Of a DNA stretch of 64,000 bases, positions 44,267 to 53,405 are shown in pieces. The position numbers and the translations under genes were made by a program. Each line of letters starts with the position of its first letter. Positions within the stretch are counted from its first letter, which is position 1. The notes under the pieces are model-generated. The model was given only the letters and a program-made list of their open reading frames with translations. It did no database searches and had not been told where the DNA came from. The DNA lies in assembly GCA_963730785.1 (NCBI GenBank), contig CAVSTF010000010.1:124001-188000 (forward strand), read 5' to 3'. Origin of the DNA: Bog-473 sp963730785 (lineage in GTDB: Bacteria > Actinomycetota > Acidimicrobiia > Acidimicrobiales > RAAP-2).

Positions 44267-46264
44267 ATGGCAGGCGTTATCTCGGTACGGCTCCCCGACG
44301 GTTCGAAGCGGGAGTATGCCGAGGGTACGACGGCGGCCGACGTTGCCCAGTCGATCGGCTCCAGGTTGGCCAAAGCGGCAGTCGTCGCCACCATGAATGG
44401 CCATCAGGTCGACTTGAACGCACCCATCATTGACGACGCCGAAGTCGCCATCGTCACCGCCGAATCCGACGCGGGCCGAGAAGTACTTCGCCACTCCACC
44501 GCGCACGTATTGGCTCAGGCCGTGCTTCGCCTCTGGCCCGGTGCGAAGTACGCCATCGGACCGGTGATTGAGAACGGCTTCTACTACGACTTCGAGTTGC
44601 CCAACGGCGCCCGATTCAGCGAGGACGATCTCGCCCGTATTGATGCCGAAATGCGGTCCATCATCAAAGAGGACCAGCCCTTCACCCGCAACGAGCTCGA
44701 CATCTCCGGCGGCTTGGAGTTGTTCGCCGACCAACCGTTCAAGCAAGAAATCATCCAGGCGGTTGGGTCAGGCGCCGAGGAAGTCGACGCTGCCGGTTCT
44801 TCGGTCAGTACCTACCGGAACTCGGACACGTTCATTGACCTGTGCCGTGGCCCCCACGTGCCGTCAACCAGCCGGCTCGGTCATTTCAAGCTGATGCGAG
44901 TGGCCGGCGCCTACTGGCGAGGTGACGAGAAGCGGGAACAGCTGCAACGTATTTACGGCACCGCGTGGGAATCCGACAAGGCCCTGGCGGCCTACCTGCA
45001 CCAATTGGAGGAAGCGGAGCGACGCGACCACCGCCGGTTGGGCGCTGAGCTCGACCTGTTCAGTTTCCCCGAGGAGATTGGCTCCGGTCTGGCCGTGTTC
45101 CATCCCAAGGGCGGCACTATCCGGCGCCTGATGGAGGACTACTCACGCGAACGGCACGTGGCGGGCGGGTACGAGTTCGTCAACTCTCCCCACATCACAA
45201 AGTCGAAGCTCTTCGAGATCTCCGGGCACCTCGAGTCCTTTGCCGACGGGATGTTCCCTCCCATGGAGCTCGACGGTGGGACCGAGTACTACCTCAAGCC
45301 GATGAACTGTCCGTTCCACATTTTGATTTACAAGAGCCGGCAGCGGTCGTATCGCGAACTACCACTCCGCCTCTTTGAATTCGGCACGGTGTACCGCTAC
45401 GAAAAGTCAGGTGTGCTGCAAGGTCTGACTCGAGTGCGTGGGCTCACCATGGACGACTCCCACATCTTCATCGCTCGTGAACAGATGGCCGACGAACTCC
45501 GGCGCACCACGCTGTTCGTGCTCGATGTACTCAAGGACTACGGCCTAAGCGACTTCTATTTGGAGCTCTCGACCCGCCCCGAAGGTAAGGCCATTGGCAC
45601 GGATGAAGACTGGGCCGAGGCCACAGAACTTCTACGCTCAACCGCCGAGAACTTGGGCCTCGAATTGGTGATGGACGAGGGTGGAGGGGCGTTCTACGGG
45701 CCGAAGATTTCCGTGCAGGCCCGGGACGCCATCGGGAGAACGTGGCAGATGTCGACTGTGCAGCTGGACTTCAACCTGCCCAAGCGGTTCGAGCTCGAAT
45801 ATGTCGGCGCCGACAACCAGCGTCACCAGCCGATCATGATCCACCGTGCCCTCTTTGGCTCGGTGGAACGATTCATGGCCATTCTGGTTGAGCACTACGC
45901 CGGCGCCTTCCCGACTTGGTTGGCCCCAGAGCAGGTTCGGGTCCTTCCGGTGAGTGACGTGCAGGGCACCTATGCCCAGTCGGTGGCCGACGCCTGCCTC
46001 GCCGCCGGTCTCCGGGTCACGGTGGACACCGCCGATGAATCACTGGGAGCTCGGGTCCGGCACGCCAAGATGGCGAAAATTCCGTACGTCTTGGTCGTCG
46101 GAGCGGACGATGTTGAGGGCGGCACGGTTGGCGTGAATCGGCGGGGAGCGACCGGAAAGCCCGAGCGGGGCGTGGCGACCGATGCCTTCATCGCCGGAGT
46201 TATCGACGAGGTAGCGCGACGGGCGCTGCCTGAGAGCGCGGAGGTCGGGAGCACGCCCGAGTGA
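44267..46264 (+). CDS. thrS: Threonyl-tRNA synthetase
   Basis: 665 residues, close to the family norm. The order is TGS domain (residues 1-65, VRLPDGSKREYAEG), editing domain with HSTAHVLAQAVLRL and FIDLCRGPHVPST, then the class II core: YYLKPMNCPFHILIYKSRQR (zinc Cys), RVRGLTMDDSHIF (zinc His), HQPIMIHRALFGS (zinc His). The anticodon-binding domain includes WLAPEQVRVLPVSD. It charges tRNA-Thr in the cytoplasm. Its stop overlaps the GTG of the HIT gene. Confidence 0.97.
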   Translation: MAGVISVRLPDGSKREYAEGTTAADVAQSIGSRLAKAAVVATMNGHQVDLNAPIIDDAEVAIVTAESDAGREVLRHSTAHVLAQAVLRLWPGAKYAIGPVIENGFYYDFELPNGARFSEDDLARIDAEMRSIIKEDQPFTRNELDISGGLELFADQPFKQEIIQAVGSGAEEVDAAGSSVSTYRNSDTFIDLCRGPHVPSTSRLGHFKLMRVAGAYWRGDEKREQLQRIYGTAWESDKALAAYLHQLEEAERRDHRRLGAELDLFSFPEEIGSGLAVFHPKGGTIRRLMEDYSRERHVAGGYEFVNSPHITKSKLFEISGHLESFADGMFPPMELDGGTEYYLKPMNCPFHILIYKSRQRSYRELPLRLFEFGTVYRYEKSGVLQGLTRVRGLTMDDSHIFIAREQMADELRRTTLFVLDVLKDYGLSDFYLELSTRPEGKAIGTDEDWAEATELLRSTAENLGLELVMDEGGGAFYGPKISVQARDAIGRTWQMSTVQLDFNLPKRFELEYVGADNQRHQPIMIHRALFGSVERFMAILVEHYAGAFPTWLAPEQVRVLPVSDVQGTYAQSVADACLAAGLRVTVDTADESLGARVRHAKMAKIPYVLVVGADDVEGGTVGVNRRGATGKPERGVATDAFIAGVIDEVARRALPESAEVGSTPE

Positions 46265-46788
46265 GCCTTGAGCAGCTCTGGGCGGGCTGGCGACACGAAT
46301 ACATTGAAGGAGCCACGGCTCGCGAACGAGAGATCGGGGAGTCGCACGATCCTGCGGACTGTGTTTTCTGTCGCCTGGCCGCGAGCGGACCGCCCTCCGA
46401 GGACAACCTGGTTGTCTGGCGCGGCGAGTGGTCGTTCGTCGTGCTCAATGCGTATCCGTACGCCAGCGGCCACCTCCTCGTGCTGCCGTTGCGCCATGTG
46501 GGTTCATTGTCCGAGCTTTCAGATCTGGAGTCCCAAGAGGTCTGGCAAGCCACCCGAGACGCCACCACGGCAATCGAGGTGGCCTACAACCCGGACGGAT
46601 TGAATCTCGGGGCCAATCTGGGCCGAGCGGCCGGCGCCGGAATTCCTGCCCATGTGCATTTACATGTGCTGCCCCGTTGGTCAGGGGACACGAACTTCAT
46701 GACATCAGTGGCCGGGCTCCGCGTCATGCCCGAAGCGCTCAACTCGGTGTGGAAGCGCCTCCGCTCCTCCTGGTCTTCCGCTTCGTAA
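46261..46788 (+). CDS. HIT-family hydrolase/phosphorylase (Ap4A-type)
   Basis: 175 residues with the HIT motif HVHLHVLPRW and the earlier CVFCRLAASGPP, YPYASGHLLVLPLRHVGSL. This matches the actinobacterial HIT protein encoded directly after thrS (as in mycobacteria), which acts on diadenosine polyphosphates. The GTG at 46261 overlaps the thrS stop by 4 bases, so it is translationally coupled. It ends 13 bases from the convergent EF-G-like gene. Confidence 0.9.
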   Translation: MSLEQLWAGWRHEYIEGATAREREIGESHDPADCVFCRLAASGPPSEDNLVVWRGEWSFVVLNAYPYASGHLLVLPLRHVGSLSELSDLESQEVWQATRDATTAIEVAYNPDGLNLGANLGRAAGAGIPAHVHLHVLPRWSGDTNFMTSVAGLRVMPEALNSVWKRLRSSWSSAS

Positions 46789-46801
46789 CTAGGGAGATAC
46801 G

Positions 46802-48892
46802 TCAGGCGCTCGCCGGGGTCACGGATGCAGCGATGTGCTCAGGCACGACGTCGTAGTGGTCGTAATCCAAGCTGAACGATCCTCGACCGCCGGTCACGGC
46901 GCGTAGGTCGACGGCGTATCGGCTGAGTTCGGCCGTTGGCACCAGCGCCGTCACGAGATGGAAGCCGTCCTCGGTTTGATCAGTGCCGACGATCCGGGCC
47001 CGCCGGGCATGAAGATCGGCCAGGACGTCGCCCTGGTTATCGGCCGGAATGGTGACTTCGATTTTTGAAATGGGCTCCAGCAGGATCGGGCCGGCGTCTT
47101 GCATGGCCTGTCGGAACGCGGTCGACGCCGCCATCTTGAAGCTCACCTCATTGGAATCAACCGAATGTGCTTTGCCGTCATCGACGGTCACGGCGACATC
47201 GACAATGGGGTAACCCAGCACCCCGCCGGACTCCATGGTTTCGAGGACGCCCTTCTCGACCGCCGGGATGTACTGACGAGGGATGGCCCCACCAACCACT
47301 TCGTCCCGAAAGGCGAACCCTTCGCCTCGGGAGAGAGGTTCAAGGCGCAGGTGGCAGACACCGAACTGCCCGTGCCCACCCGACTGCTTCTTGTGCTTCC
47401 CTTCGGCGTGCGCCGCCGACGTGATGGTTTCTCGATAGGGAATTCGCACGTCTTCCCGATCGACATGGACATTGAACTTGCGGCCGAGTCGTTCGATGGT
47501 GACGGCAAGGTGGACTTCGCCATTGACCCGCAAAATTGTCTGGTGCGTCTCGTCACTCCGGCTGACCACCAACGATGGATCCTCCTCGCCCAGTCGCTGC
47601 AAGGCCGACATCAGCTTGTCGTCGTCGGAGCGAGATGCAGGTTTGACGGCTACTTGCAGTGGTGAGCTGACCGATGATGGGAGTTGGATGGTGACGGGTT
47701 GTCCTTTGGGAGCCAGCGTGTCGCCGGTGCGTGTGCCGTTCAGGCGGGGCAGGGCCACGAAGTCGCCGGCGACGACCTGTGTCGTCGGGCTGGCTTCATG
47801 ACCGGACAAGCTTTGCAGCGCGTGCAACCGTTCTTCGTCCCGGGTGCGGGAGTTGACCAACACCGCATCGGGCCGGATGGTGCCCGAAACCACCTTGCAC
47901 AGTGACATCTTTCCGGCGTGCGGGTCAGTGAAGGTCTTGGCCACGGCCAACAGCATCGGGCCGTTGGGGTCGCAGGGGATCTCGACGGTCGTGGTGCCCG
48001 CCGCCACTGACAGCGGTGGACGCGACGATGGCACCGGGCATAGCTCCTCAATCAAGCGGGCCAGCCGATCAATGCCCACGCCAGTTAGGGCGGAACAACA
48101 CAGCACCGGGAAGACGCTCCCTGAGGCAACGCCGCCGGCCAGGCTCTTCTCCAGCTCTACGTAGTCGATCGGTTCGCCGTTGAGATAACGCTCCATGAGC
48201 CCGTCGTCTCCGACCACGATGCCTTCGACGAGCTGTTCGTGCACGGTGTGTTCGCGGTCCACCAGATGTTCGGGAATCGGACCTTCATTGCCGACCGGCG
48301 GCACCGTGCCGTCAGCTGTCGTCGTTGCGCCGTGCACGTCGTAGTGAGTGGCGGTGTCATCGAGGAGGTCGATGACCCCGTGGAAATCGGACTCGGCGCC
48401 GATCGGGAGTTCAATGGGAGCGACGCCAGGCCCGAAGACATCTCGGATTTCGGCCAGTGTGCGATCGAAGTCGGCGCGTTCGCGATCGAGCTTGTTGATC
48501 ACGATGACCCGGGGCAGATTCAGGCGGACGGCGGCGCGCCAGGCGTCCTCTGTTTGCGCTTGCACACCATCGGCGGCGCTGACGACGACGACCGCCATAT
48601 CGACCAACGAGAGAGCGGTGAGCATTTCGAATGAGAAGTCGGCGTACCCCGGGGTGTCCAACACGTTGACCTTGACGCCGTTGATGACGAAGTGGGCCAA
48701 GGAGGTGAAGATTGAGAGCTGACGGCTGACTTCCTCGGGTTCGAAATCGCAGGTGGTGGTGCCCTTTTCCACCGAACCTCGACGGGAGATGGAGCCGGTG
48801 GCGGCCAGGAGCGCTTCCGCCAGGGTTGTCTTGCCGGCACCGTGGTGGCCGACCAGCGCAACATTCCGGATTTCGGTCGGGTCGAGTGGCAT
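46802..48892 (-). CDS. Elongation factor G-like GTPase (EF-G2 type)
   Basis: 696 residues with all G motifs: GHHGAGKTTLAEALLA (G1), LDTPGYADFSFEML (G3), VINKLDRERADFD (G4) and CCSALTGVG (G5). Domains II-V follow, including GKHKKQSGGHGQFGVCHLRL and the C-terminal GRGSFSLDYDHYDVVPEHIA. The GHHGAGKT variant and lower similarity to FusA mark the actinobacterial EF-G-like subgroup. Its role in translation is not settled. It is transcribed alone and leftward, and it interrupts the thrS-HIT-pgsA order seen in mycobacteria. Confidence 0.92.
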   Translation of the reverse strand: MPLDPTEIRNVALVGHHGAGKTTLAEALLAATGSISRRGSVEKGTTTCDFEPEEVSRQLSIFTSLAHFVINGVKVNVLDTPGYADFSFEMLTALSLVDMAVVVVSAADGVQAQTEDAWRAAVRLNLPRVIVINKLDRERADFDRTLAEIRDVFGPGVAPIELPIGAESDFHGVIDLLDDTATHYDVHGATTTADGTVPPVGNEGPIPEHLVDREHTVHEQLVEGIVVGDDGLMERYLNGEPIDYVELEKSLAGGVASGSVFPVLCCSALTGVGIDRLARLIEELCPVPSSRPPLSVAAGTTTVEIPCDPNGPMLLAVAKTFTDPHAGKMSLCKVVSGTIRPDAVLVNSRTRDEERLHALQSLSGHEASPTTQVVAGDFVALPRLNGTRTGDTLAPKGQPVTIQLPSSVSSPLQVAVKPASRSDDDKLMSALQRLGEEDPSLVVSRSDETHQTILRVNGEVHLAVTIERLGRKFNVHVDREDVRIPYRETITSAAHAEGKHKKQSGGHGQFGVCHLRLEPLSRGEGFAFRDEVVGGAIPRQYIPAVEKGVLETMESGGVLGYPIVDVAVTVDDGKAHSVDSNEVSFKMAASTAFRQAMQDAGPILLEPISKIEVTIPADNQGDVLADLHARRARIVGTDQTEDGFHLVTALVPTAELSRYAVDLRAVTGGRGSFSLDYDHYDVVPEHIAASVTPASA

Positions 48893-48965
48893 GGAGTCCC
48901 TCCGTCCGTTTCGGTTCGTCTCAGCCGAGTGTAGGACGGAGCGTTCGCCGCTGCTCGGCCGACCG

Positions 48966-50255
48966 CTATCGAGGCCGAAAGGTGGACATAGTCAAGCGAA
49001 TTCGTTCGGTCTCGGCTTCGGTGACTCCGGCGTCGAGGGCGAAGGTGGGCCAGCGATCAGTGGCGGTCAACACCTCATCGACCACCCGGGATGCGGCGGG
49101 AACCACGAAGCGATCAGCCAGATCGAGCAGGTCCGATCGGTTGATGTCCTCAAACTTTCCGTTGACGGACATCTGGTGGCGCTGTGTCCATCGCCCGGTC
49201 GGGTTGTAGGCGAAATTGACGTCATACGCCGGAGCAAGCGACCACTCCCCGGAGGCGTCACACATGAAGGACAGGTTCTTAGTGTGATCGTCTCGATTGA
49301 CCCCGGCCACATTGAAGACGACTCGGCGGAACGCTTGTTCAAGTGCATCGCGACCGAGTTGGAGCCGATCGACCACATCGAGATACTGCGCGTAGCTGTG
49401 CGTATCGGGCAGATTGAAATCCAAGTGGTCGATGGCACACAGGGTCTGCGCGTGGACTTTTTCGCCATCGGGTCGGCGGTCGAAGCGCCGGGTCATGAAA
49501 TGGGCTCGATCATTCTCGATCAACAGCCGACACGGTTCCATGACGATGCCGGCCGCTTCGGCCATCTGAAAGTAGGCGTACTCAATGCGCCCGAAGCCGC
49601 GGGCCGGACCGAAGTGGTCACCTTCGACGCCATCAAGTTTGAGGAGCCAATGTTCGTAACCCTCCGGCGCATTGAGTTGGCCGGAACGAACCTGTCCCGT
49701 ATCGGGATTGAAGCTCACTACGGCCTTGGCGCGCGCACCTCCCGCAGACGTGCCGACCTGGATCAGTTGGGTGAGGGCTTCCTGGGTGGTGTCGTCACCG
49801 GTGAACTCACCACGGAGAGCTTGCCGAGCGGCCACCACCAAGTCGGCCAGCTGGATGGCGGTGGTGTGATCCACCGGCTGGCCGGCCGGTGGGACGTATT
49901 CCAGCGCGCCCATGCCGCGGTCGGACGAGTACGCCAATCGATCCAGCGAGGTGATCTGGCCAGCGGAAATTCCTTCTTCGGCCAGAGTGGCGGTGACGAG
50001 GGCATTGCCGAAGCGGTCGGGTAGTGAATCGGCCAGCATGGCGGGCAGCCGGGCGTATGTCTGTTCGGACAGCTCCGGAAAGGTGAAGACACCGGGTATC
50101 GCCGGCATGTGAAACGGCGCCAGCTCGATGCGGCGTCGTAGCCAGGCTCGGTCGTACTCGAAGGCATAGAACTGACTGGCGGGATCGAGTGCGACGGCGC
50201 CCACGGTCGAGCCCCAGGCGCGCACTTCAATGAGGTCGACCTGGCGATAGGGCAC
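48966..50255 (-). CDS. hipA: HipA-like serine/threonine kinase toxin
   Basis: 429 residues. The N-terminal subdomain (IEVRAWGSTVGAVALDP...) is followed by the HipA kinase core: SAGGARAKAVVSFNP (Gly-rich loop), EHWLLKLDGVEGDHFG (ATP Lys), the catalytic loop FNVAGVNRDDHTKNLSFM, and the metal site LAPAYDVNFAYNP. Relatives phosphorylate aminoacyl-tRNA synthetases and cause growth arrest. The GTG at 50255 shares one base with the hipB stop, the usual antitoxin-toxin coupling. The frame is intact and the gene is likely functional. Confidence 0.9.
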   Translation of the reverse strand: MPYRQVDLIEVRAWGSTVGAVALDPASQFYAFEYDRAWLRRRIELAPFHMPAIPGVFTFPELSEQTYARLPAMLADSLPDRFGNALVTATLAEEGISAGQITSLDRLAYSSDRGMGALEYVPPAGQPVDHTTAIQLADLVVAARQALRGEFTGDDTTQEALTQLIQVGTSAGGARAKAVVSFNPDTGQVRSGQLNAPEGYEHWLLKLDGVEGDHFGPARGFGRIEYAYFQMAEAAGIVMEPCRLLIENDRAHFMTRRFDRRPDGEKVHAQTLCAIDHLDFNLPDTHSYAQYLDVVDRLQLGRDALEQAFRRVVFNVAGVNRDDHTKNLSFMCDASGEWSLAPAYDVNFAYNPTGRWTQRHQMSVNGKFEDINRSDLLDLADRFVVPAASRVVDEVLTATDRWPTFALDAGVTEAETERIRLTMSTFRPR

Positions 50256-50581
50256 TACTTGGTGACGCGTCGGACCCGTTGGCGTACGGGGGAGCGACGC
50301 TGAGCCTGCAGAAGCTGCATGGGACTGACGGAAGGCTCGGCGGGCGGGGCGAGCGCAGCTAACCAATCTTCTGCCCCCAGGGCTCGGATGGCCTTAATCA
50401 GAGTCGTCAGGTTGGCGCCGGCTCCAGATTCGAGATGCTTGACCGCACTCAACCCGATGTCGCCTCGCCGAGCCAGTTCCTCCTGGGTGAGTCCGGCCCG
50501 GACCCTCCGATCGCGGAGGTCCGCTCCCAACTGGACCAGCCATTCCTGAGTGCTCCGTCGCCGTGTCTCGGTGGTATTCAC
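50255..50581 (-). CDS. hipB: HipB-like XRE-family antitoxin
   Basis: 108 residues. A helix-turn-helix is visible in LRDRRVRAGLTQEELARRGD followed by IGLSAVKHLESGAGANLTTL. The C-terminal tail is basic (QRRSPVRQRVRRVTK). It binds and neutralises HipA and represses the operon. The start is a GTG at 50581. The promoter region directly upstream contains inverted repeats suited to autoregulation. Confidence 0.9.
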   Translation of the reverse strand: MNTTETRRRSTQEWLVQLGADLRDRRVRAGLTQEELARRGDIGLSAVKHLESGAGANLTTLIKAIRALGAEDWLAALAPPAEPSVSPMQLLQAQRRSPVRQRVRRVTK

Positions 50582-50613
50582 AGCTGTTGATCCTTTGATT
50601 GGATGTAACAGCT
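50582..50613. promoter_or_regulatory. Inverted repeat upstream of hipB (candidate operator)
   Basis: AGCTGTT (50582-50588) and AACAGCT (50607-50613) form perfect seven-base arms around an 18-base spacer immediately before the hipB start. The position suits autorepression by the antitoxin. The surrounding 50582-50746 region is AT-rich compared with its neighbours. Confidence 0.5.
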
Positions 50614-50705
50614 TCTATTGTAGCTGAGTTGCCACCCAATTCAAAGAAGCCAAAGCTCAAATAGCTGGATTTACGACTATTGACGCCATAAAGCCCAATA
50701 ATAGA

Positions 50706-50715
50706 TGGATATCCA
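50706..50715. promoter_or_regulatory. Palindrome TGGATATCCA upstream of hipBA
   Basis: This perfect ten-base palindrome resembles half-site elements (TATCC/GGATA) of HipB operators. It lies about 125 bases before hipB and about 30 bases after the cupredoxin stop. Confidence 0.4.
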
Positions 50716-50746
50716 CCTATCAGCAGGATCACCTGGGCGGGCGGAC

Positions 50747-51133
50747 CTAGGAGGCCGAAATCACCAGATTCACGTTCATACCCTCGGCCTTGTGTCCCGG
50801 GACCGGGCAGAAGACGTCGTACTTGCCCTTCTTCAATGTCACCTTCAATTTGGCCTGTTGACCAGGGCCGAGAAGGGCGGTGGCCGCGTCGTGGAGTCCA
50901 GGTCCGGTGATCTCGAGGGAGTGACTGGCGCTGCCCTTGTTTTCGGCCAGGAACACGTACTTGCCGGGCTTGAAGTGCTTCACGGAGAGGGCAATGTGGA
51001 ATTCCGTCTCAATGGCCTTGACGGTGGTCACCTTGGCACTGGCACCCGCCTGGGCACCGGAGGCGAAGCCGAGCACTGCAAGCATCGTCAGCGGGACGAG
51101 GGCAGCAGAGGCGACTTTGTGGCGGAGCGACAT
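50747..51133 (-). CDS. Secreted cupredoxin (plastocyanin-like)
   Basis: 128 residues from the ATG at 51133, which has AGAGGA four bases upstream. A signal peptide (ASAALVPLTMLAVLGFASGA) precedes a single cupredoxin domain. Type-1 copper ligands can be placed: His in SASHSLEITG, Cys in YDVFCPVPGH, the adjacent His, and Met in EGMNVNLV. It probably shuttles electrons or binds copper outside the cytoplasmic membrane. It is not in an evident operon. Confidence 0.88.
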   Translation of the reverse strand: MSLRHKVASAALVPLTMLAVLGFASGAQAGASAKVTTVKAIETEFHIALSVKHFKPGKYVFLAENKGSASHSLEITGPGLHDAATALLGPGQQAKLKVTLKKGKYDVFCPVPGHKAEGMNVNLVISAS

Positions 51134-51587
51134 GGGTCCTCTTTCGTCTACTTCGATTTGGTCGGTCGGTCGGGAAGGCATACGGGACACCAACGCAGCG
51201 GGATTGGGTAGTTCCCTCATTGTGGGCCCTGAAGCCTCCGGTCTACCGGATCACCCCCCAGATCACCACCGGAAATCGACTGCAATGGGCATGTGCCGAC
51301 CTGCGAGCCTCCTAAAGGCCACCCAAGAGCGGATTGCCTCCAGAGCGGTGCCGCCCGGCCGAAGACACGACACCGCCAGCTCACCGTTTTGCCAGGTGAA
51401 CGTCACTTTCCGAGGGCAATTCCGAGTGAACTGTGCCGCCAATGGCGACGCTTCGTGCCGACCGAGCGAACTCGCCGTGATCAGGAATCGGGACTTGATC
51501 GCCCCAAGTTGGGGGGTCGGATGATAAACTTTTGTATCTGTTTCCACCGCATGGCCTGAGGTCTGGCCGTGCATGACGAGGAGTTTT
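51134..51587. other. 454-base gap upstream of the phosphatidyltransferase gene
   Basis: No convincing gene is present. A minus-strand frame at 51263-51574 could encode about 100 residues (ends RRLAGRHMPIAVDFRW), but its codon use is weak and no family is recognised. The AT-rich stretch ATGATAAACTTTTGTAT near 51520-51536 lies about 55 bases before the next gene and probably holds its promoter. Confidence 0.45.
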
Positions 51588-52460
51588 ATGTTCGACGGTC
51601 GCTGGCGCGGTGCGGTCGACCGGTCCACAGGACCCGTCGGTCAAGCACTCCATCGTCGGGGTATCACCGCTGACGTTCTCACCGCGACGGGCTTGGTTTC
51701 GGCTTCGGCCACCGCCGTCGCCGTGGCAACGGGTCATCTCCACATCGCCATCGTGTTGCTCATCCTGACTGGAGCGCATGACCTCTTGGATGGTCCGGTG
51801 GCCAAGGCGGCCGGAACGTCCTCAGTGAGAGGCGCCTTCTTTGATTCGGTGACCGACCGTGTCGCCGACGCCGTTCTCATGGGCGGCGTGGCCTGGTACC
51901 TCATCGGCCGACAAGAAGGCCATCTGGCCGTGCTCCCGCTCGCCGTGCTCGGCGTCACCGCCCTGGTGTCGTACGAGCGGGCGAAGGCAGAGTCGCTCGG
52001 ACTTTCGGCCAAGGGCGGACTCATGGAGCGAGCCGAGCGCATGATCCTGTTGGGTCTGGCTTTTATCGACTCAGCCCTGCTGCTGCCGATCCTCTGGGTC
52101 ATGTTGGCCCTCATATCGGTCACGGCTGTCACCCGATTCGTCAAGGTATGGAACGCGGCATCGGGCAAGGACGAAGTCATTCGGCGTCGCTTGGAAGCTT
52201 GGCGTGAAGGTCGAGTCGATTCCCGTTGGCGCACCTGGCGCGAGGGACGCGCCGGCGCTGGTGTGCCGCGACGTGCACTGGCACCGACATCGAGTGCACC
52301 GGTCGGCCGTTGGCGGGCTCGTCGACAAGAGTCGCCTGGTAGCCGGACCGGTCGGACGATGCGAGCTCGGAGTGGCGCCTCGTGGGCACACTCCAAGGAC
52401 GGCGCGGCGAACCGTCGCCCACGTTCGGCCCGACGGCCGACATCTGGGCCAACCGCCTGA
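51588..52460 (+). CDS. CDP-alcohol phosphatidyltransferase (PgsA/phosphatidylinositol-phosphate synthase-like)
   Basis: About 290 residues with several membrane segments. The CDP-alcohol motif is HDLLDGPVAKAAG...RGAFFDSVTDRVAD, i.e. DxxDG...G(x3)D(x3)D, with Lys where the usual Arg follows Ala. GAGGAG precedes the ATG at 51588. In mycobacteria the gene in this position, before the acyltransferase and pimA, makes phosphatidylinositol phosphate, so I favour that product over phosphatidylglycerol phosphate. The basic C-terminal tail of about 80 residues is longer than usual and may reflect a shift near 52250. Confidence 0.85.
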   Translation: MFDGRWRGAVDRSTGPVGQALHRRGITADVLTATGLVSASATAVAVATGHLHIAIVLLILTGAHDLLDGPVAKAAGTSSVRGAFFDSVTDRVADAVLMGGVAWYLIGRQEGHLAVLPLAVLGVTALVSYERAKAESLGLSAKGGLMERAERMILLGLAFIDSALLLPILWVMLALISVTAVTRFVKVWNAASGKDEVIRRRLEAWREGRVDSRWRTWREGRAGAGVPRRALAPTSSAPVGRWRARRQESPGSRTGRTMRARSGASWAHSKDGAANRRPRSARRPTSGPTA

Positions 52461-53405
52461 GCCTGCGCTTGGCGCAGGGCGCAGCAGCATCTGATTCGTC
52501 GTGGCGTGCCACGTCCAAGTACCTGATCTATCGGGGTCTTGGCACCGCCATGGGCCAATTGCCCGAACGGGCGGCCATGAGCGTGGCCACTGGCGCGGCC
52601 CGGATGATGGCTCGAGTGGGTGGGTCGAATCTGGCCATGAACGAGCGCCATATGCGCCGCATCCTGGGCAGCGAATGCGTCGAAGGGGTCACGCCCGACG
52701 CTGATCTGATCCGACGCTTGAGCCGACGCACCTATGCCGAGTACGCCCGCTACTGGGTCGACGGTTCCCGGTTGCCCTACGTCTCTGCCGACGACATTCA
52801 GGCCCAGATGTGGATGGCCGAGGGCGAGGATCATCTGCGGGCGGCCGTGAAAGCGGGGAAGGGGACCATTCTGGCCCTGCCGCACATCGGCAGCTGGGAA
52901 TGGGGCGGCGCCTGGCTGGCGCTCGAAGACATGCCCATGACGGCCATCGTGGAGCGCGCTGGATCCGCCCCAACTCTTCAAGTGGTTTCTGGAGCAACGG
53001 GCCGGGATGGGCCTGTACGGCGTCCCACTGGGGGAGGGTTCGAGCGCCGTCGTCCTCAACGCGCTCAAAGAGGGCAAAGTGGTCGGTCTGGTCAGCGATC
53101 GCGACCTGGTGGGGAACGGGGTGGAAGTGGAGTTCTTCGGCGAGCGGACCACCTTGCCCGGTGGGGCGGCCACGCTGGCCCTGCGCACCGGCGCGACCCT
53201 TTTGCCGGCAGCGGTCTACCGCGGTCCGGAAAATTGGCACACTGGGGTCGTCTACCCGCCCATCGACACCACTCGGACCGGTTCGCTCCGTAAGGACGTG
53301 ACCCGTCTGACCCAGGAGTTGGCCACCGCCTTCGAACAAATGATCAGACGTCATCCCGAGCAGTGGCACCTCTATCAACCCAATTGGCCGAGCGATCGGC
53401 CATGA
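52382..53405 (+). CDS. PatA/HtrB-like lipid acyltransferase (apparent frameshift)
   Basis: About 330 residues of the LpxL/HtrB-type family. The H-x4-D-like element is in GTILALPHIGSWEWGGAWLA, followed by the second frame from about 52965: MGLYGVPLGEGSSAVVLNAL, GLVSDRDLVGNGVEVEFFG and RTGATLLPAAVYRGPENWHT. The length is 3n+1. In mycobacteria the syntenic protein acylates PI-mannosides. The GTG at 52382 is the earliest start and overlaps the previous gene; a TTG near 52472 is also possible. The stop overlaps the pimA ATG. Confidence 0.83.

Noticed and set aside
51263..51574. Small minus-strand gene upstream of the phosphatidyltransferase
   Set aside because: Codon use is weak, no family is recognised, and it begins inside the leader of the next gene. 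It is kept only as a note in the gap entry.
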